A stretch of 64,000 bases of DNA, from positions 43,014 to 107,013 of the forward strand of contig JBARRQ010000023.1 of the NCBI GenBank assembly GCA_049644305.1, in the 5' to 3' direction. The notes under the pieces are model-generated. The model saw only the letters and a program-made list of their open reading frames with translations, ran no database searches and had not been told where the DNA came from. The DNA comes from AC-32 sp049644305. Lineage in GTDB: Bacteria; Actinomycetota; Thermoleophilia; Gaiellales; Gaiellaceae. The first letter of the stretch is position 1; every line of letters begins with the position of its first letter. The position numbers were made by a program, and so were the translations under genes. Of the stretch, positions 33,518 through 41,178 are shown piece after piece.

Positions 33518-34358
33518 CCCGCGCGTAGAGCTCCTTCAGCTTCCGCATCTGCTCGGCGTCAGGCCCGTGCCCCGAGGAGCCGGGGACTTCCAGGAGGGCG
33601 GGCAGGCCCTGGAGCTTCGGGTGCGCGACGAAGAGTCCGAGCTTCTCGCCCATTAACCCGTCGCCGATGTTGTCATGCCGGTCGCGGTTCGAGCCAAGGG
33701 GGGCCTTCGAGTCGTTCACGTGCAGGCAACGAAGGCGGTCCAGTCCGATGCGCGAGTCGAGCTCCTCGAGCAGCCGGTCGAGCTCTGCTCCGTCGGTGAC
33801 GTCATAGCCGGAGACGAAGAGATGGCACGAGTCGAGGCAGATGCCGAGCCGTGGATGCCGGCCGAGCGCCTCGTAGAGCGCAGCCAACTCCTCGAGCGAG
33901 CGACCAATCGTGTCTCCAGCGCCGGCCGAGTTCTCCATGCAGAGCCATGTTGTCTCCGAGCACCGCTCGAGCGCCTCGGCCATGCCGGGCACGACGCGTT
34001 CGAGCCCGGCCTCGAAGCCGGCGCCCTGGTGCGAGCCGACGTGGAAGACAACCGCGTCGGCCTCGATCGCGCACCCGACGTCCACCGTGTTCTTGAGGGC
34101 CGCGACCGACTTTGAGTAGAAGTCCTCGTTCGGGCTTGCGAGGTTGATCAGGTACAGCGCGTGGCAGACGACGGCGCCGATGCCCGCCTCTACGCGCCGT
34201 TCCTTGAATCGCTCGAAGTTCGCCGGGTCGTGGTTAGTCGGGCGCCACGTTCGAGGGCTCTGGGTGAAGATCTGGACCGCCTCGCCGCCCATCGCCTCGA
34301 TCCGGTCGATCGCCGTGTGGATCCCGCCTGAAGAGGAGACATGCGCCCCGAGCTGCAC
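33447..34358 (-). CDS. nfo: Endonuclease IV (AP endonuclease)
   Basis: Zn-dependent AP endonuclease of base excision repair, 303 residues. The TIM-barrel motifs are visible: GAHVSSSGGIHTAI, VFHVGSHQGAG, ENSAGAGDTIG, LGICLDSCHLFVSGYD, HVNDSKAPLGSNRDRHDNIGDG and the end TE-equivalent LLEVPGS. The C-terminal about 25 residues are a basic tail (ARKRSGRRSGTKARRP). GTG 34358 lies 10 bases after the AlkZ-like gene, and the TAGCGT overlapping that gene's stop codon gives nfo its own leaderless promoter candidate. Pairing with a glycosylase makes a repair module. Confidence 0.93.
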   Translation of the reverse strand: MQLGAHVSSSGGIHTAIDRIEAMGGEAVQIFTQSPRTWRPTNHDPANFERFKERRVEAGIGAVVCHALYLINLASPNEDFYSKSVAALKNTVDVGCAIEADAVVFHVGSHQGAGFEAGLERVVPGMAEALERCSETTWLCMENSAGAGDTIGRSLEELAALYEALGRHPRLGICLDSCHLFVSGYDVTDGAELDRLLEELDSRIGLDRLRCLHVNDSKAPLGSNRDRHDNIGDGLMGEKLGLFVAHPKLQGLPALLEVPGSSGHGPDAEQMRKLKELYARARKRSGRRSGTKARRPATRGTRG

Positions 34359-34365
34359 CCAGCGG

Positions 34366-34371
34366 ACGCTA
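34366..34371 (-). promoter_or_regulatory. -10 element TAGCGT for nfo, overlapping the upstream stop codon
   Basis: On the minus strand TAGCGT (34371-34366) begins with the TAG stop codon of the glycosylase gene and ends 7 bases before the nfo GTG at 34358. Confidence 0.5.
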
Positions 34372-35403
34372 GCGGAGCCAGGCGGCGAGCCGCTCGGCCT
34401 CGTCCTCGAGCTCCCGCCTCGCGGTGCGTGGGAGCGGTGCGAACGGCTCGAGAAGCACGCGCCCGTTCTGCTCGCGCCAGGTGCCGGCGACGAAGCCGTC
34501 CACGAGAAACGTCTGCTGGACGTCGCCGTTCCTCGCGATCACGGCCTTGCGGAGGTCGTCGGAGATCACGCGCGCCCGGTCCTTGTGGGCGAGAAGCAGC
34601 TCCTCCCAGCGCGGGAGCAGGCGAGGTGGAGCAGGAATGTCCCCTGATGCCAGCGGCGCCTGCGGCAGGTCGAGCAGCTCCCGGCCCTGCTCGTCGCGAA
34701 GCCGCCGTAGCGGGAGGGACTCGAAGCCGGACGCAAGATCGCGAATCGGGACGCCGCTCCACTGCGAGACGTCTGCTCGCGAGGCCGGTCCGAACGCAGC
34801 GAGGTAGCGGCGGATCAGGTGCGGCACTGCTTCCTGGCGCGAAGGCAGGTCGTGCTCCGCGGGCCGGAGCAGCGGCGACCCGCGAAACGCCCAGAACGCG
34901 GCCTCGGGGGTGTGCTCCAGCCTGGCAAGAGCCACGATCCAGCTGAACTCGCGCAGCTCGTCGGGATCCTGCGTGCGCGGGTCGTAGCCGAGCTCGCGCA
35001 TCAGCTCGGGCCGCGTGAACGGCCGTTCGCGCGTCAAGGCCAGCGCGCGCTCGACGACCTCTGCCGCGGGCGGTTTCGTCCCTCGGACCCGCGTAACCGT
35101 TCGCGCCTCCCGGACGACTGCGTCGAAGGTCGCGTGGTCGCGCGCAGAGACCAGGTGCATTGTCGCGCGCATCAACAGCGCCTTGACGATCCGGCCGCGC
35201 ACGAGGGCTCGTTCGAGCGAGGAGCGCTCGAATCCCTCGAGCCGCGACCACAGGGCGATGTACGGGGCAGGAGCCCACTGCGCCTGAAGGGCGCCCACTC
35301 GCTCGACTGCGCGCGTCACGGGCGTCCGTTCGCGCCCGAGTAGAAGCTGGCGCAGCAGCGTCGTGCGGTTCAGCTCGCGGAGCGTGAGGACGGGCTCGGC
35401 CAC
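34369..35403 (-). CDS. AlkZ/YcaQ-like winged-helix DNA glycosylase
   Basis: 344-residue protein of the winged-helix DNA-binding (AlkZ, YcaQ, HTH_42) family. The catalytic QxQ motif is present in VGALQAQWAPAPY (about residues 36-48). The family blocks LMRATMHLVSARD, RPFTRPELMREL, YLAAFGPASRADVSQWSG and FLVDGFVAGTWR are clear. Characterised relatives unhook interstrand cross-links or excise alkylated bases, leaving abasic sites, which the downstream Nfo would cut. GTG 35403 lies 6 bases from a -10 element shared with gltX. Confidence 0.85.
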   Translation of the reverse strand: MAEPVLTLRELNRTTLLRQLLLGRERTPVTRAVERVGALQAQWAPAPYIALWSRLEGFERSSLERALVRGRIVKALLMRATMHLVSARDHATFDAVVREARTVTRVRGTKPPAAEVVERALALTRERPFTRPELMRELGYDPRTQDPDELREFSWIVALARLEHTPEAAFWAFRGSPLLRPAEHDLPSRQEAVPHLIRRYLAAFGPASRADVSQWSGVPIRDLASGFESLPLRRLRDEQGRELLDLPQAPLASGDIPAPPRLLPRWEELLLAHKDRARVISDDLRKAVIARNGDVQQTFLVDGFVAGTWREQNGRVLLEPFAPLPRTARRELEDEAERLAAWLR

Positions 35404-35408
35404 GCCAG

Positions 35409-35415
35409 TACGCTA
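35409..35415. promoter_or_regulatory. Symmetric bidirectional -10, TACGCTA
   Basis: TACGCT (35409-35414) ends 6 bases before gltX ATG 35421; the reverse strand reads TAGCGT (35415-35410), ending 6 bases before the glycosylase GTG 35403. Only 17 bases separate the two start codons and the arrangement is exactly symmetric. Confidence 0.65.
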
Positions 35416-35420
35416 ACGGC

Positions 35421-36701
35421 ATGAATGTCCGCGTCCGCTTCGCGCCGAGCCCAACCGGCTATCTCCACATCGGAGGAGTCCACACAGCGCTCTTCAACTG
35501 GCTCTTCGCGCGGCACGAGGGGGGAGAGTTCCGTCTCCGGATCGAGAACACAGACACGAGCCGCGAGGTGGCCGAGGCGACCGGTCAGATCCAGGAATCG
35601 CTGCGCTGGCTCGGCTTACACTGGGACGGCGAGGTCACCTTTCAGCTCGATCGCATGGACCGCTGCCGTGACGAAGCGCAGCGTCTCCTCGCCGAGGAGA
35701 AGGCGTACGAAGACGAGGGCGCGATCCGCATGCGCATGCCCGACGAGGGCGTAACCGCCTGGGAAGACTTGATCCGGGGCCGCGTCGAGTACCCGAACGA
35801 GAAGATCGAGGATCTCGTCATCGTCCGAGCCGACGGCCGTCCGACGTACAACTTCGCCTCGCCGATCGAGGACTGGCTCGACGGGATCACCCACGTGCTC
35901 CGTGCCGAAGAGCACATCCCCAACACGCCGAAGCAGATCCGGATCCTCGAGGCGCTCGGGGCGCCGCTTCCCGGGTACGGGCACCTCAACCAGATCCTCG
36001 GCGAGGACGGCAAGAAGCTCTCGAAGCGTCACGGCGCCGTCTCGGTCGAGGAGCTCCGTGCGGAGGGATACATCCCGGAGGCGATCGTCAACTACCTCGC
36101 GCTGCTCGGGTGGAGCTACGACGACCGGACGGAGATCATGAGTGTGGCCGAGCTCGTCGAGCGGTTCACCCTCGATCGCGTCGGCGCCAGTCCGGCGGTC
36201 TTCGACCACCAGAAGCTCAGGCACTTCAACGGCGTCTACCTGCGAGCCCTTTCGACCGAGGAGTATGCCGACCGACTCGTGGCCTACTTGCGAGAGCAGG
36301 GCTACGACTGGGACGAGGAGCTCGTGCGCCAGGCGGCGCCGCTCGTCCAGGAGAAGATCACGACACTGGGCGAGTTTCCAGCCTTTGCCGGCTTTTTGTT
36401 CGGGCGGGTCGAGCCGGATCCGGCGCAGCTCGGGGACGGGGCGGTCCTACCGGCCGCCGCCGAGGCGCTGGCCGAGGTCGAGCCGTTCGAGGCCGAGCAG
36501 ATCGAGGCCGCGCTACGGTCGCTCGCGGAGCGGCTCGGGCTCAAGCCACGAGAAGCGTTTCAGCCGATTCGCCTGGCCGTGACCGGATCGCCGGTCTCGC
36601 CGGGTCTCTTCGAGAGCCTCGAGCTCCTCGGGAAGGAGGAAACCCTCTCGCGCATCGGCGGCAGCGGCCGCGGCGGGCCAAGTGGGTCGAGCGCGCGCTG
36701 A
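35421..36701 (+). CDS. gltX: Glutamyl-tRNA synthetase
   Basis: Class I aminoacyl-tRNA synthetase, 426 residues, shorter than the usual 470. The HIGH motif reads HIGG in FAPSPTGYLHIGGVHTALFNW, and KMSKS reads KLSKR in GEDGKKLSKRHGA. Also seen: RIENTDTSREV, DGRPTYNFAS and the C-terminal anticodon-binding helices ending with LRSLAERLGLKPREAFQPIRLAVTG (split here). No GlnRS is in the window, so it may be a non-discriminating enzyme used with GatCAB; this is inference. tRNA-Glu and tRNA-Gln genes lie within 3.9 kb. Confidence 0.95.
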   Translation: MNVRVRFAPSPTGYLHIGGVHTALFNWLFARHEGGEFRLRIENTDTSREVAEATGQIQESLRWLGLHWDGEVTFQLDRMDRCRDEAQRLLAEEKAYEDEGAIRMRMPDEGVTAWEDLIRGRVEYPNEKIEDLVIVRADGRPTYNFASPIEDWLDGITHVLRAEEHIPNTPKQIRILEALGAPLPGYGHLNQILGEDGKKLSKRHGAVSVEELRAEGYIPEAIVNYLALLGWSYDDRTEIMSVAELVERFTLDRVGASPAVFDHQKLRHFNGVYLRALSTEEYADRLVAYLREQGYDWDEELVRQAAPLVQEKITTLGEFPAFAGFLFGRVEPDPAQLGDGAVLPAAAEALAEVEPFEAEQIEAALRSLAERLGLKPREAFQPIRLAVTGSPVSPGLFESLELLGKEETLSRIGGSGRGGPSGSSAR

Positions 36702-36787
36702 AACTCGAGCCAGGCCCGGCGGCGAAAGTTTGGATTCGGGCGAGGAACGTCTTCGATCTGTCGGGAGGTAGGCATCGGAAGGGGGAT

Positions 36788-36811
36788 GTTTACGACTTCT
36801 GAGTCATAAAC
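36788..36811. repeat. Inverted repeat between gltX and the metallopeptidase
   Basis: GTTTACGAC (36788-36796) and GTCATAAAC (36803-36811) flank a 6-base centre; with the inner GACT/AGTC the arms reach 10 bases with one mismatch. It is AT-rich against a GC-rich background and lies 41 bases before the -10 of the next gene, so it could be an operator or a gltX hairpin. Confidence 0.5.
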
Positions 36812-36851
36812 GTACGAGCCCCGGAATCGGATACGCCCGTCGCACGTCGGG

Positions 36852-36857
36852 TAGATT
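36852..36857 (+). promoter_or_regulatory. -10 element TAGATT for leaderless metallopeptidase
   Basis: TAGATT ends 9 bases before GTG 36867, with no ribosome binding site. Confidence 0.5.
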
Positions 36858-36866
36858 GGCGCGTCC

Positions 36867-38378
36867 GTGAGTGTCGCAGCAGTCCTTCGTCCCGCCGACT
36901 ACGAGTCCCGCCTCCAGCGCTACCTCTTCGAGCGCTCGGAGGAGGGGCGTGCGGTCCGCGTGGGCGAAAAGGAAATCTCGGAGCGCGCCGAGATCGTCGC
37001 GCGCTATGCAGATCTGTTCACGCGCCCTCAGCTCGAAGCCCTGCGAGAGGCCGAAGAGCAGGCTTCTGAGGGCGACGAGCGCGAGCGCCTCTATCGCCTG
37101 CGCAAGACCTGCGAGGCGGGGCTGATCACGGCCGAGCTCGCAGAGCGCGAGGATGCCGTCGAGAACGCCATCCTCGCGGCGCGGGTCGAGTACGACGGGG
37201 AGGAACTGACACTGCGGACGGCCCAGGCACGTCTGGCGCTGCTGCCGTCCTACGCCGATCGTGACCAGCTCGGCCGGCTGGCCGCAGACCTCTCGGGGAC
37301 CTTCAACGACTCCCGCCTCGAGGTCATGCGCGCCGGCGAGCAGATCGAGGTCGAGGTCAGCGGGATCGAGGATCCGATCGAGCGAAACGAAGAGGAGAAA
37401 GGGATCTCGCTGCGAGAGCTGGAGGCCGCGCTGGCACAGGCGAGCGCCGCTGCCGAGGGCGTTTACGCCCGGCTGACCGAGCGCTGGTTCGAGCTTCTCC
37501 TCGGCCCGGAGCGCGAAGAAGTTCCGAGCTCATACCACGTCGCATATCTCCGGCGGCTGTCGCCGCTCGAGCGCATCTACACGAAGGAGCGGGCCGTCCC
37601 GATCTGCATGGACACGCTCGCCCGGCTCGGGTTCGACCTCGAGGCCGAGCCGAACATCAAGCTCGACCTCGACGATCGTCCGCAGAAATCTCCGCGCGCC
37701 TGCGTCATCCCCTCTGATCCACCGCAGGTCGTTCACCTGATCACCCGGGCGCAGGGCGGCCTGCACGACTATCAGGCATTCCTGCACGAGGCCGGGCACG
37801 CGCTCCACTACGCAGGATGCGACCCCGCCTTGCCGTACACCTTCCGCAACATCTCGCGCGACCACGCCCTGACCGAGATCTACTCCTACATAGTCGAGGC
37901 AATCTCACGCCAGCCGGGCTGGCACGCGCGCTACTTCGGTTTGTCGGACGAAGAGGCCGCCGAGAACGCCGAGGCGACCGTGTTCATCGAGGCGCTGCTC
38001 TTCCGGCGCTACGTTGCCAAGTTCCAGTTCGAGCTCGATTTCTGGGGACGATTCGCGGAGGACGGCGGAACCAGCGCCGGCTACGCCGAGCGGCTGACCG
38101 AGGCGACCGGTGTTCGCTACCGCTCCGACGGCTACCTCGCGGACATGGATGCCGGCTTCTACTCCGCGGACTACCTCCGAGCCTGGATCCGCTCTGCGCA
38201 GCTGCGCTCCTACCTCGAGCGCGAGGTCGGCGAGGAGTGGTGGGCGAGCAAGGACACCGGCGAGCGACTGCGCGCGCTGTTCGCCGAGGGCACGAGGCCG
38301 TCGAGCGAGGAGATCGCCGCCCGCATCGGCTATGACCCGCTCGACACGCGACCGCTCCTCGCAGAGCTCGGCGCGTAG
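36867..38378 (+). CDS. Zinc metallopeptidase with HEAGH motif (M3-like gluzincin)
   Basis: 503-residue, mostly helical cytosolic protein with no signal peptide. The zinc-binding helix reads FLHEAGHALHYAG (about residues 308-320) and the third ligand is probably the Glu of TEIYSYIVEAI about 30 residues on, the layout of oligopeptidases of the M3 type. The N-terminal half is acidic and helical (LFERSEEGRAVRV, AELAEREDAVENAI). It resembles uncharacterised actinobacterial peptidases rather than a named enzyme; it probably degrades short peptides. GTG 36867 is preferred for its -10 spacing. Confidence 0.82.
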   Translation: MSVAAVLRPADYESRLQRYLFERSEEGRAVRVGEKEISERAEIVARYADLFTRPQLEALREAEEQASEGDERERLYRLRKTCEAGLITAELAEREDAVENAILAARVEYDGEELTLRTAQARLALLPSYADRDQLGRLAADLSGTFNDSRLEVMRAGEQIEVEVSGIEDPIERNEEEKGISLRELEAALAQASAAAEGVYARLTERWFELLLGPEREEVPSSYHVAYLRRLSPLERIYTKERAVPICMDTLARLGFDLEAEPNIKLDLDDRPQKSPRACVIPSDPPQVVHLITRAQGGLHDYQAFLHEAGHALHYAGCDPALPYTFRNISRDHALTEIYSYIVEAISRQPGWHARYFGLSDEEAAENAEATVFIEALLFRRYVAKFQFELDFWGRFAEDGGTSAGYAERLTEATGVRYRSDGYLADMDAGFYSADYLRAWIRSAQLRSYLEREVGEEWWASKDTGERLRALFAEGTRPSSEEIAARIGYDPLDTRPLLAELGA

Positions 38379-38400
38379 ACGAATCCAAGCGGGCGAAGGA

Positions 38401-38472
38401 GGCGCATACGGGATTCGAACCCGTGCCGCCGCCGTGAGAGGGCGGTGTCCTAGGCCACTAGACGAATGCGCC
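38401..38472 (-). tRNA. tRNA-Glu (CTC)
   Basis: 72 bases on the minus strand. Acceptor GGCGCAT pairs with ATGCGCC; D arm CGTCTAGTGGCCTAGGACA; anticodon stem CCGCC/GGCGG with loop CTCTCAC giving anticodon CTC; T arm ACGGG TTCGAAT CCCGT. CCA is not encoded. Next to gltX by one gene. Confidence 0.95.
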
Positions 38473-38608
38473 CCGGAGGAGGCTTAGTGTAGCGGCGAAC
38501 GGGAGCCAGCGACCCATGCTCGGACGCTGGCTTCGGCGCGGCGAGAAGCAACGCGCCGGCAAGCAGCAAGGCGATCACAAGGCGTTCGAAGTCACCGCGG
38601 CTAGGTCG

Positions 38609-38704
38609 TCATCTCGGGTCGGTCCCGTCGACATTCCAGTGCCGCGCGACCCCACTGAGCCAGCGGCCATCTTCGAGCGGCCAGAAGACGAAACGGCTGA
38701 TCAC
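38609..38704 (-). CDS. Possible small ORF or fragment (31 residues)
   Basis: GTG at 38704 overlaps the TGA that ends the broken gene upstream (GTGA). The product carries FWPLEDGRWLSGVARHWNV followed by DGTDPR, with amino-acid use like a real protein (Trp, Phe, Asp) rather than a shadow frame. It could be a true small coupled gene or the remains of the same decayed locus. No function known. Confidence 0.4.
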   Translation of the reverse strand: MISRFVFWPLEDGRWLSGVARHWNVDGTDPR

Positions 38705-39092
38705 TCGCTGCCCTCCAGGCGCGTGAACTCGGTTTCCCGCAGGCGCTCGGGGTCGGCGCCGCGCCGCTCGGGGTAGAAGCGCCAGCCATGGAGGACAGCG
38801 AGGCCGCTGCCGGCGTTGCGCACCGAGAGGGTCAGATAGACGGCCTCATCGCTGACCTCGGCTGCGGCGCCCCGCCGGGCGTGACGAGAACCTTGCCGTC
38901 GACGAAGTGCACCTTCTGCGGCTCGTCGTTCAGTCGCGAAGGCACCAGAAGAGGCCTGAGCGCGACGAGCAGGGAACGCTAGGCCACGCGCGCAGCTCGA
39001 TTGGCCGACCGGACCGAAACGAAGGTCGCGCCTGCAAGCACGAGCGGTCCGCCCGCCGTCGCGAGCGAGGAAATAGTCACCCAGTCCGCCAC
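38701..39092 (-). pseudogene. Broken membrane-anchored protein gene (nonsense plus frameshift)
   Basis: Three pieces on the minus strand read as one protein. Piece 1 (39092-38982) has a GTG start and a membrane helix: VADWVTISSLATAGGPLVLA then SVRSANRAARVA. It stops at TAG (38981-38979), where one base change would give GAG (Glu). The same frame continues RSLLVALRPLLVPSR, LNDEPQKVHFVDGKVLVTP. A one-base loss in the G/C run around 38866-38876 then moves the frame to AEVSDEAVYLTLSVRNAGSG, LAVLHGWRFYPERRG, ending at TGA 38703-38701. The joined product looks like a small actinobacterial membrane-anchored family of unknown function. Confidence 0.65.
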
Positions 39093-39156
39093 AGGCGAGT
39101 TTAGGCGGCCACCGGCGTCCGAACGTGAGCGGTTGTCACGCTTCCGGCGCAGTTTG
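39093..39156. other. Gap before repeat copy 3, no feature seen
   Basis: Between the broken gene and the dispersed repeat nothing coding was recognised. The wider stretch 38473-39263 has no intact gene longer than 31 codons that I can support. Confidence 0.5.
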
Positions 39157-39218
39157 CTTACCCACGCATGCGCATTTCCTCATTACGCTCGCAGCGGGGA
39201 GGAGGATGGTGGCCACCG
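39157..39218 (+). repeat. Dispersed intergenic repeat, copy 3
   Basis: Plus-strand orientation: CTTACCCACGCATGCGCATT, then TCATTACGCTCGCAGCGGGG and AGGAGGATGGTGGCCACC. It is one of the two diverged copies and shares the CGCAG in place of CGCCT with copy 5, so the copies fall into two subfamilies. Confidence 0.7.
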
Positions 39219-39231
39219 GCGCAGGCCTCAC

Positions 39232-39254
39232 GGGGGGAACCTCGGGGTCCCCCC
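39232..39254 (-). terminator. Hairpin downstream of tRNA-Gln
   Basis: GGGGGGA (39232-39238) pairs with TCCCCCC (39248-39254). It lies 9 bases after the 3' end of the minus-strand tRNA-Gln and probably helps end its transcript. Confidence 0.55.
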
Positions 39255-39263
39255 GCGCCAGAG

Positions 39264-39334
39264 CTGCGGGGCTAGGATTCGAACCTAGACTACTCGGTCC
39301 AGAGCCGAGCGTCCTACCATTAGACGACCCCGCA
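39264..39334 (-). tRNA. tRNA-Gln (CTG)
   Basis: 71 bases on the minus strand. Acceptor TGCGGGG pairs with CCCCGCA, with the U1-A72 pair and G73 usual for bacterial tRNA-Gln. Anticodon stem CTCGG/CCGAG holds loop CTCTGGA, anticodon CTG; T arm CTAGG TTCGAAT CCTAG. CCA is not encoded. Confidence 0.95.
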
Positions 39335-39375
39335 ACGTGCCAGTTGCGGCCGGCGAATTGTAGCCCAGGCTTGGT

Positions 39376-41178
39376 TCAGGCGACCTCGGCCCAGTCGCCG
39401 TAGAGCGACGTGTAGAGGCCGCGGCGCCGCATCAGCTCCTTGTGCGTTCCCTGCTCGACGAGGCGGCCGTGCTCGAGCACGACGATCAGGTCGGCGTCTC
39501 GGATGGTCGAGAGACGGTGAGCGATCACGAACGCCGTCCGCCCCGCGAGCAACGTGCGCAGCGCCTGCTCGATCTTCCGCTCCGTGCCGATGTCGACCGA
39601 CGAGGTCGGCTCGTCGAGGATCAGGACTCGCGGGTCGGCAAGGAGCGCTCGCGCCAAGGCCACGAGCTGTCGCTGTCCCAGAGAAAGGCGTGAGCCGCGC
39701 TCTTGGAGCTGCGTTTCGTACCCGTCCTCGAGGCGCAGGACGAAGTCGTTGGCCCCGACTGCGCTCGCGGCGGCGACTACATCCTCGTCGCTCGCGCCCG
39801 GCCGCCCGAAGGAGATGTTCTCGCGAACCGTGCCCGCGAACAGGAATCCCTCCTGCGGCACGATCCCGAGCTGACCTCGAAGCGACTCCTGCGTCACGTC
39901 GCGCAAATCGTGCTCGTCGATCGTGATCCGACCCTCTCGTGGGTCGTAGAAGCGAGCGAGCAGCTTCGCGATCGTCGACTTGCCGGCTCCTGTGTGGCCG
40001 ACCAGCGCGACCGTCGTGCCCGCAGGGATGTCGAGATCGAGGCCGTGGAGCACCTCGGGGCCGTCGCCGTACCCGAAACGGACCTCCTCGAAGCGGACGT
40101 GGCCCTCGATCCGCGGCAGCTCGTAGGCGTCCGGCTTGTTGCGGATCTCCGGCTCCTCGTCGAGGACGTCCATGATCTTGTCGAGTGCGGCGGTCGCGGA
40201 CAGGAATGTGTTGTAGAGCTGCGACAGCTGCTGCACAGGATCGAAGAAGTTCGCGAGGTAGCCGACGAAGGCGAACAACGTGCCTGCGGTCATCGAGCGC
40301 CCGAAGACGAGATAGCCCCCGTACCCGAGCACCACGGCAGTGGCGATCGCGGAGAGCAGGTCGACGAACGGGAAGTAGAGGCCGTTGAGCACGACGGTTC
40401 GCTGGTTCGCGTCGCGATAGCGCTCGCTCACCTGCCGGAAGTTGCGCTCGGCCTCAGTCTCACGCGTGAACGCCTGCACGATCCGCATCCCGGCAATGTC
40501 CTCGGCGAGCGTCGCGGTGACGAGCCCGAGCCGCTCGCGCACATCGCGGTAGGCGCGGGCTGAGTACTTGCGGAAGAGCGTCGTGGCGACCGCCAGCGCG
40601 GGCATCACGGTCAGCGTCGCCAGGGCGAGTCGCCAGTTGAGGAAGAACAGGATGATCGCCGAGCCGACGAGCGTGAGCGTGTTCTGGACGAGGCTCGTGA
40701 CCCCGTCGGTCACGAGCTGGTCGAGCGCCTCGACGTCATTCGTCAGCCGGCTGATGATGACGCCGGCACGGTTTCGCTCGTAGAAGCCAAGCGAAAGCCG
40801 CTGAAGGTGGCGGAACAGGAGGTTCCGTAGGTCGGCGAGGATCCGCTCGCCGGTCCACCCAGTGAAGTAGGTCTGCGCGGCTGAGGAGACGATCGTCCCT
40901 ATTCCGGCCACGACGAAGAGCGCGACGATCCACCAGAGCTGACGAAGATCCTTGTGCAGGACGCCGTGGTCGATCGCGAGCTTCGAGAGGTAGGGAGGCG
41001 CGAGACTCGCGGCGGTTGCGCCGAGCAGCGAGAGGATCGCCAGCGTCGTCCGCAGCTTGTAGGGCGCGGTCAGCCGTGCAAGCGTCGAGACGCGGCGGGC
41101 GGTTGCGCGCCAGGACCAGTCGTCGACCTGGACGCCGCGCTCGGTCATCAGGTGGCTGCCGGGCTGCCAGACCCTCAC
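39376..41178 (-). CDS. ABC exporter half-transporter, subunit with degenerate signature
   Basis: 600-residue half-transporter: six membrane helices (about residues 40-330) then an ATPase domain. Walker A GHTGAGKST, Walker B LILDEPTSSVD with the catalytic Glu intact, H-loop VIAHRLST. The signature motif is altered: LSLGQRQ instead of LSGGQ. Its partner immediately upstream has the opposite defect, so the two make one heterodimer with one active and one degenerate ATP site. GTG 41178 overlaps the partner's stop (GTGA). Substrate (drug, lipid or peptide) cannot be inferred. Confidence 0.92.
   Translation of the reverse strand: MRVWQPGSHLMTERGVQVDDWSWRATARRVSTLARLTAPYKLRTTLAILSLLGATAASLAPPYLSKLAIDHGVLHKDLRQLWWIVALFVVAGIGTIVSSAAQTYFTGWTGERILADLRNLLFRHLQRLSLGFYERNRAGVIISRLTNDVEALDQLVTDGVTSLVQNTLTLVGSAIILFFLNWRLALATLTVMPALAVATTLFRKYSARAYRDVRERLGLVTATLAEDIAGMRIVQAFTRETEAERNFRQVSERYRDANQRTVVLNGLYFPFVDLLSAIATAVVLGYGGYLVFGRSMTAGTLFAFVGYLANFFDPVQQLSQLYNTFLSATAALDKIMDVLDEEPEIRNKPDAYELPRIEGHVRFEEVRFGYGDGPEVLHGLDLDIPAGTTVALVGHTGAGKSTIAKLLARFYDPREGRITIDEHDLRDVTQESLRGQLGIVPQEGFLFAGTVRENISFGRPGASDEDVVAAASAVGANDFVLRLEDGYETQLQERGSRLSLGQRQLVALARALLADPRVLILDEPTSSVDIGTERKIEQALRTLLAGRTAFVIAHRLSTIRDADLIVVLEHGRLVEQGTHKELMRRRGLYTSLYGDWAEVA

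Noticed and set aside
38450..38578. Minus-strand ORF with a signal-peptide-like start running into tRNA-Glu
   Set aside because: It ends inside the tRNA gene and lies in a decayed region; the hydrophobic stretch alone is not enough.
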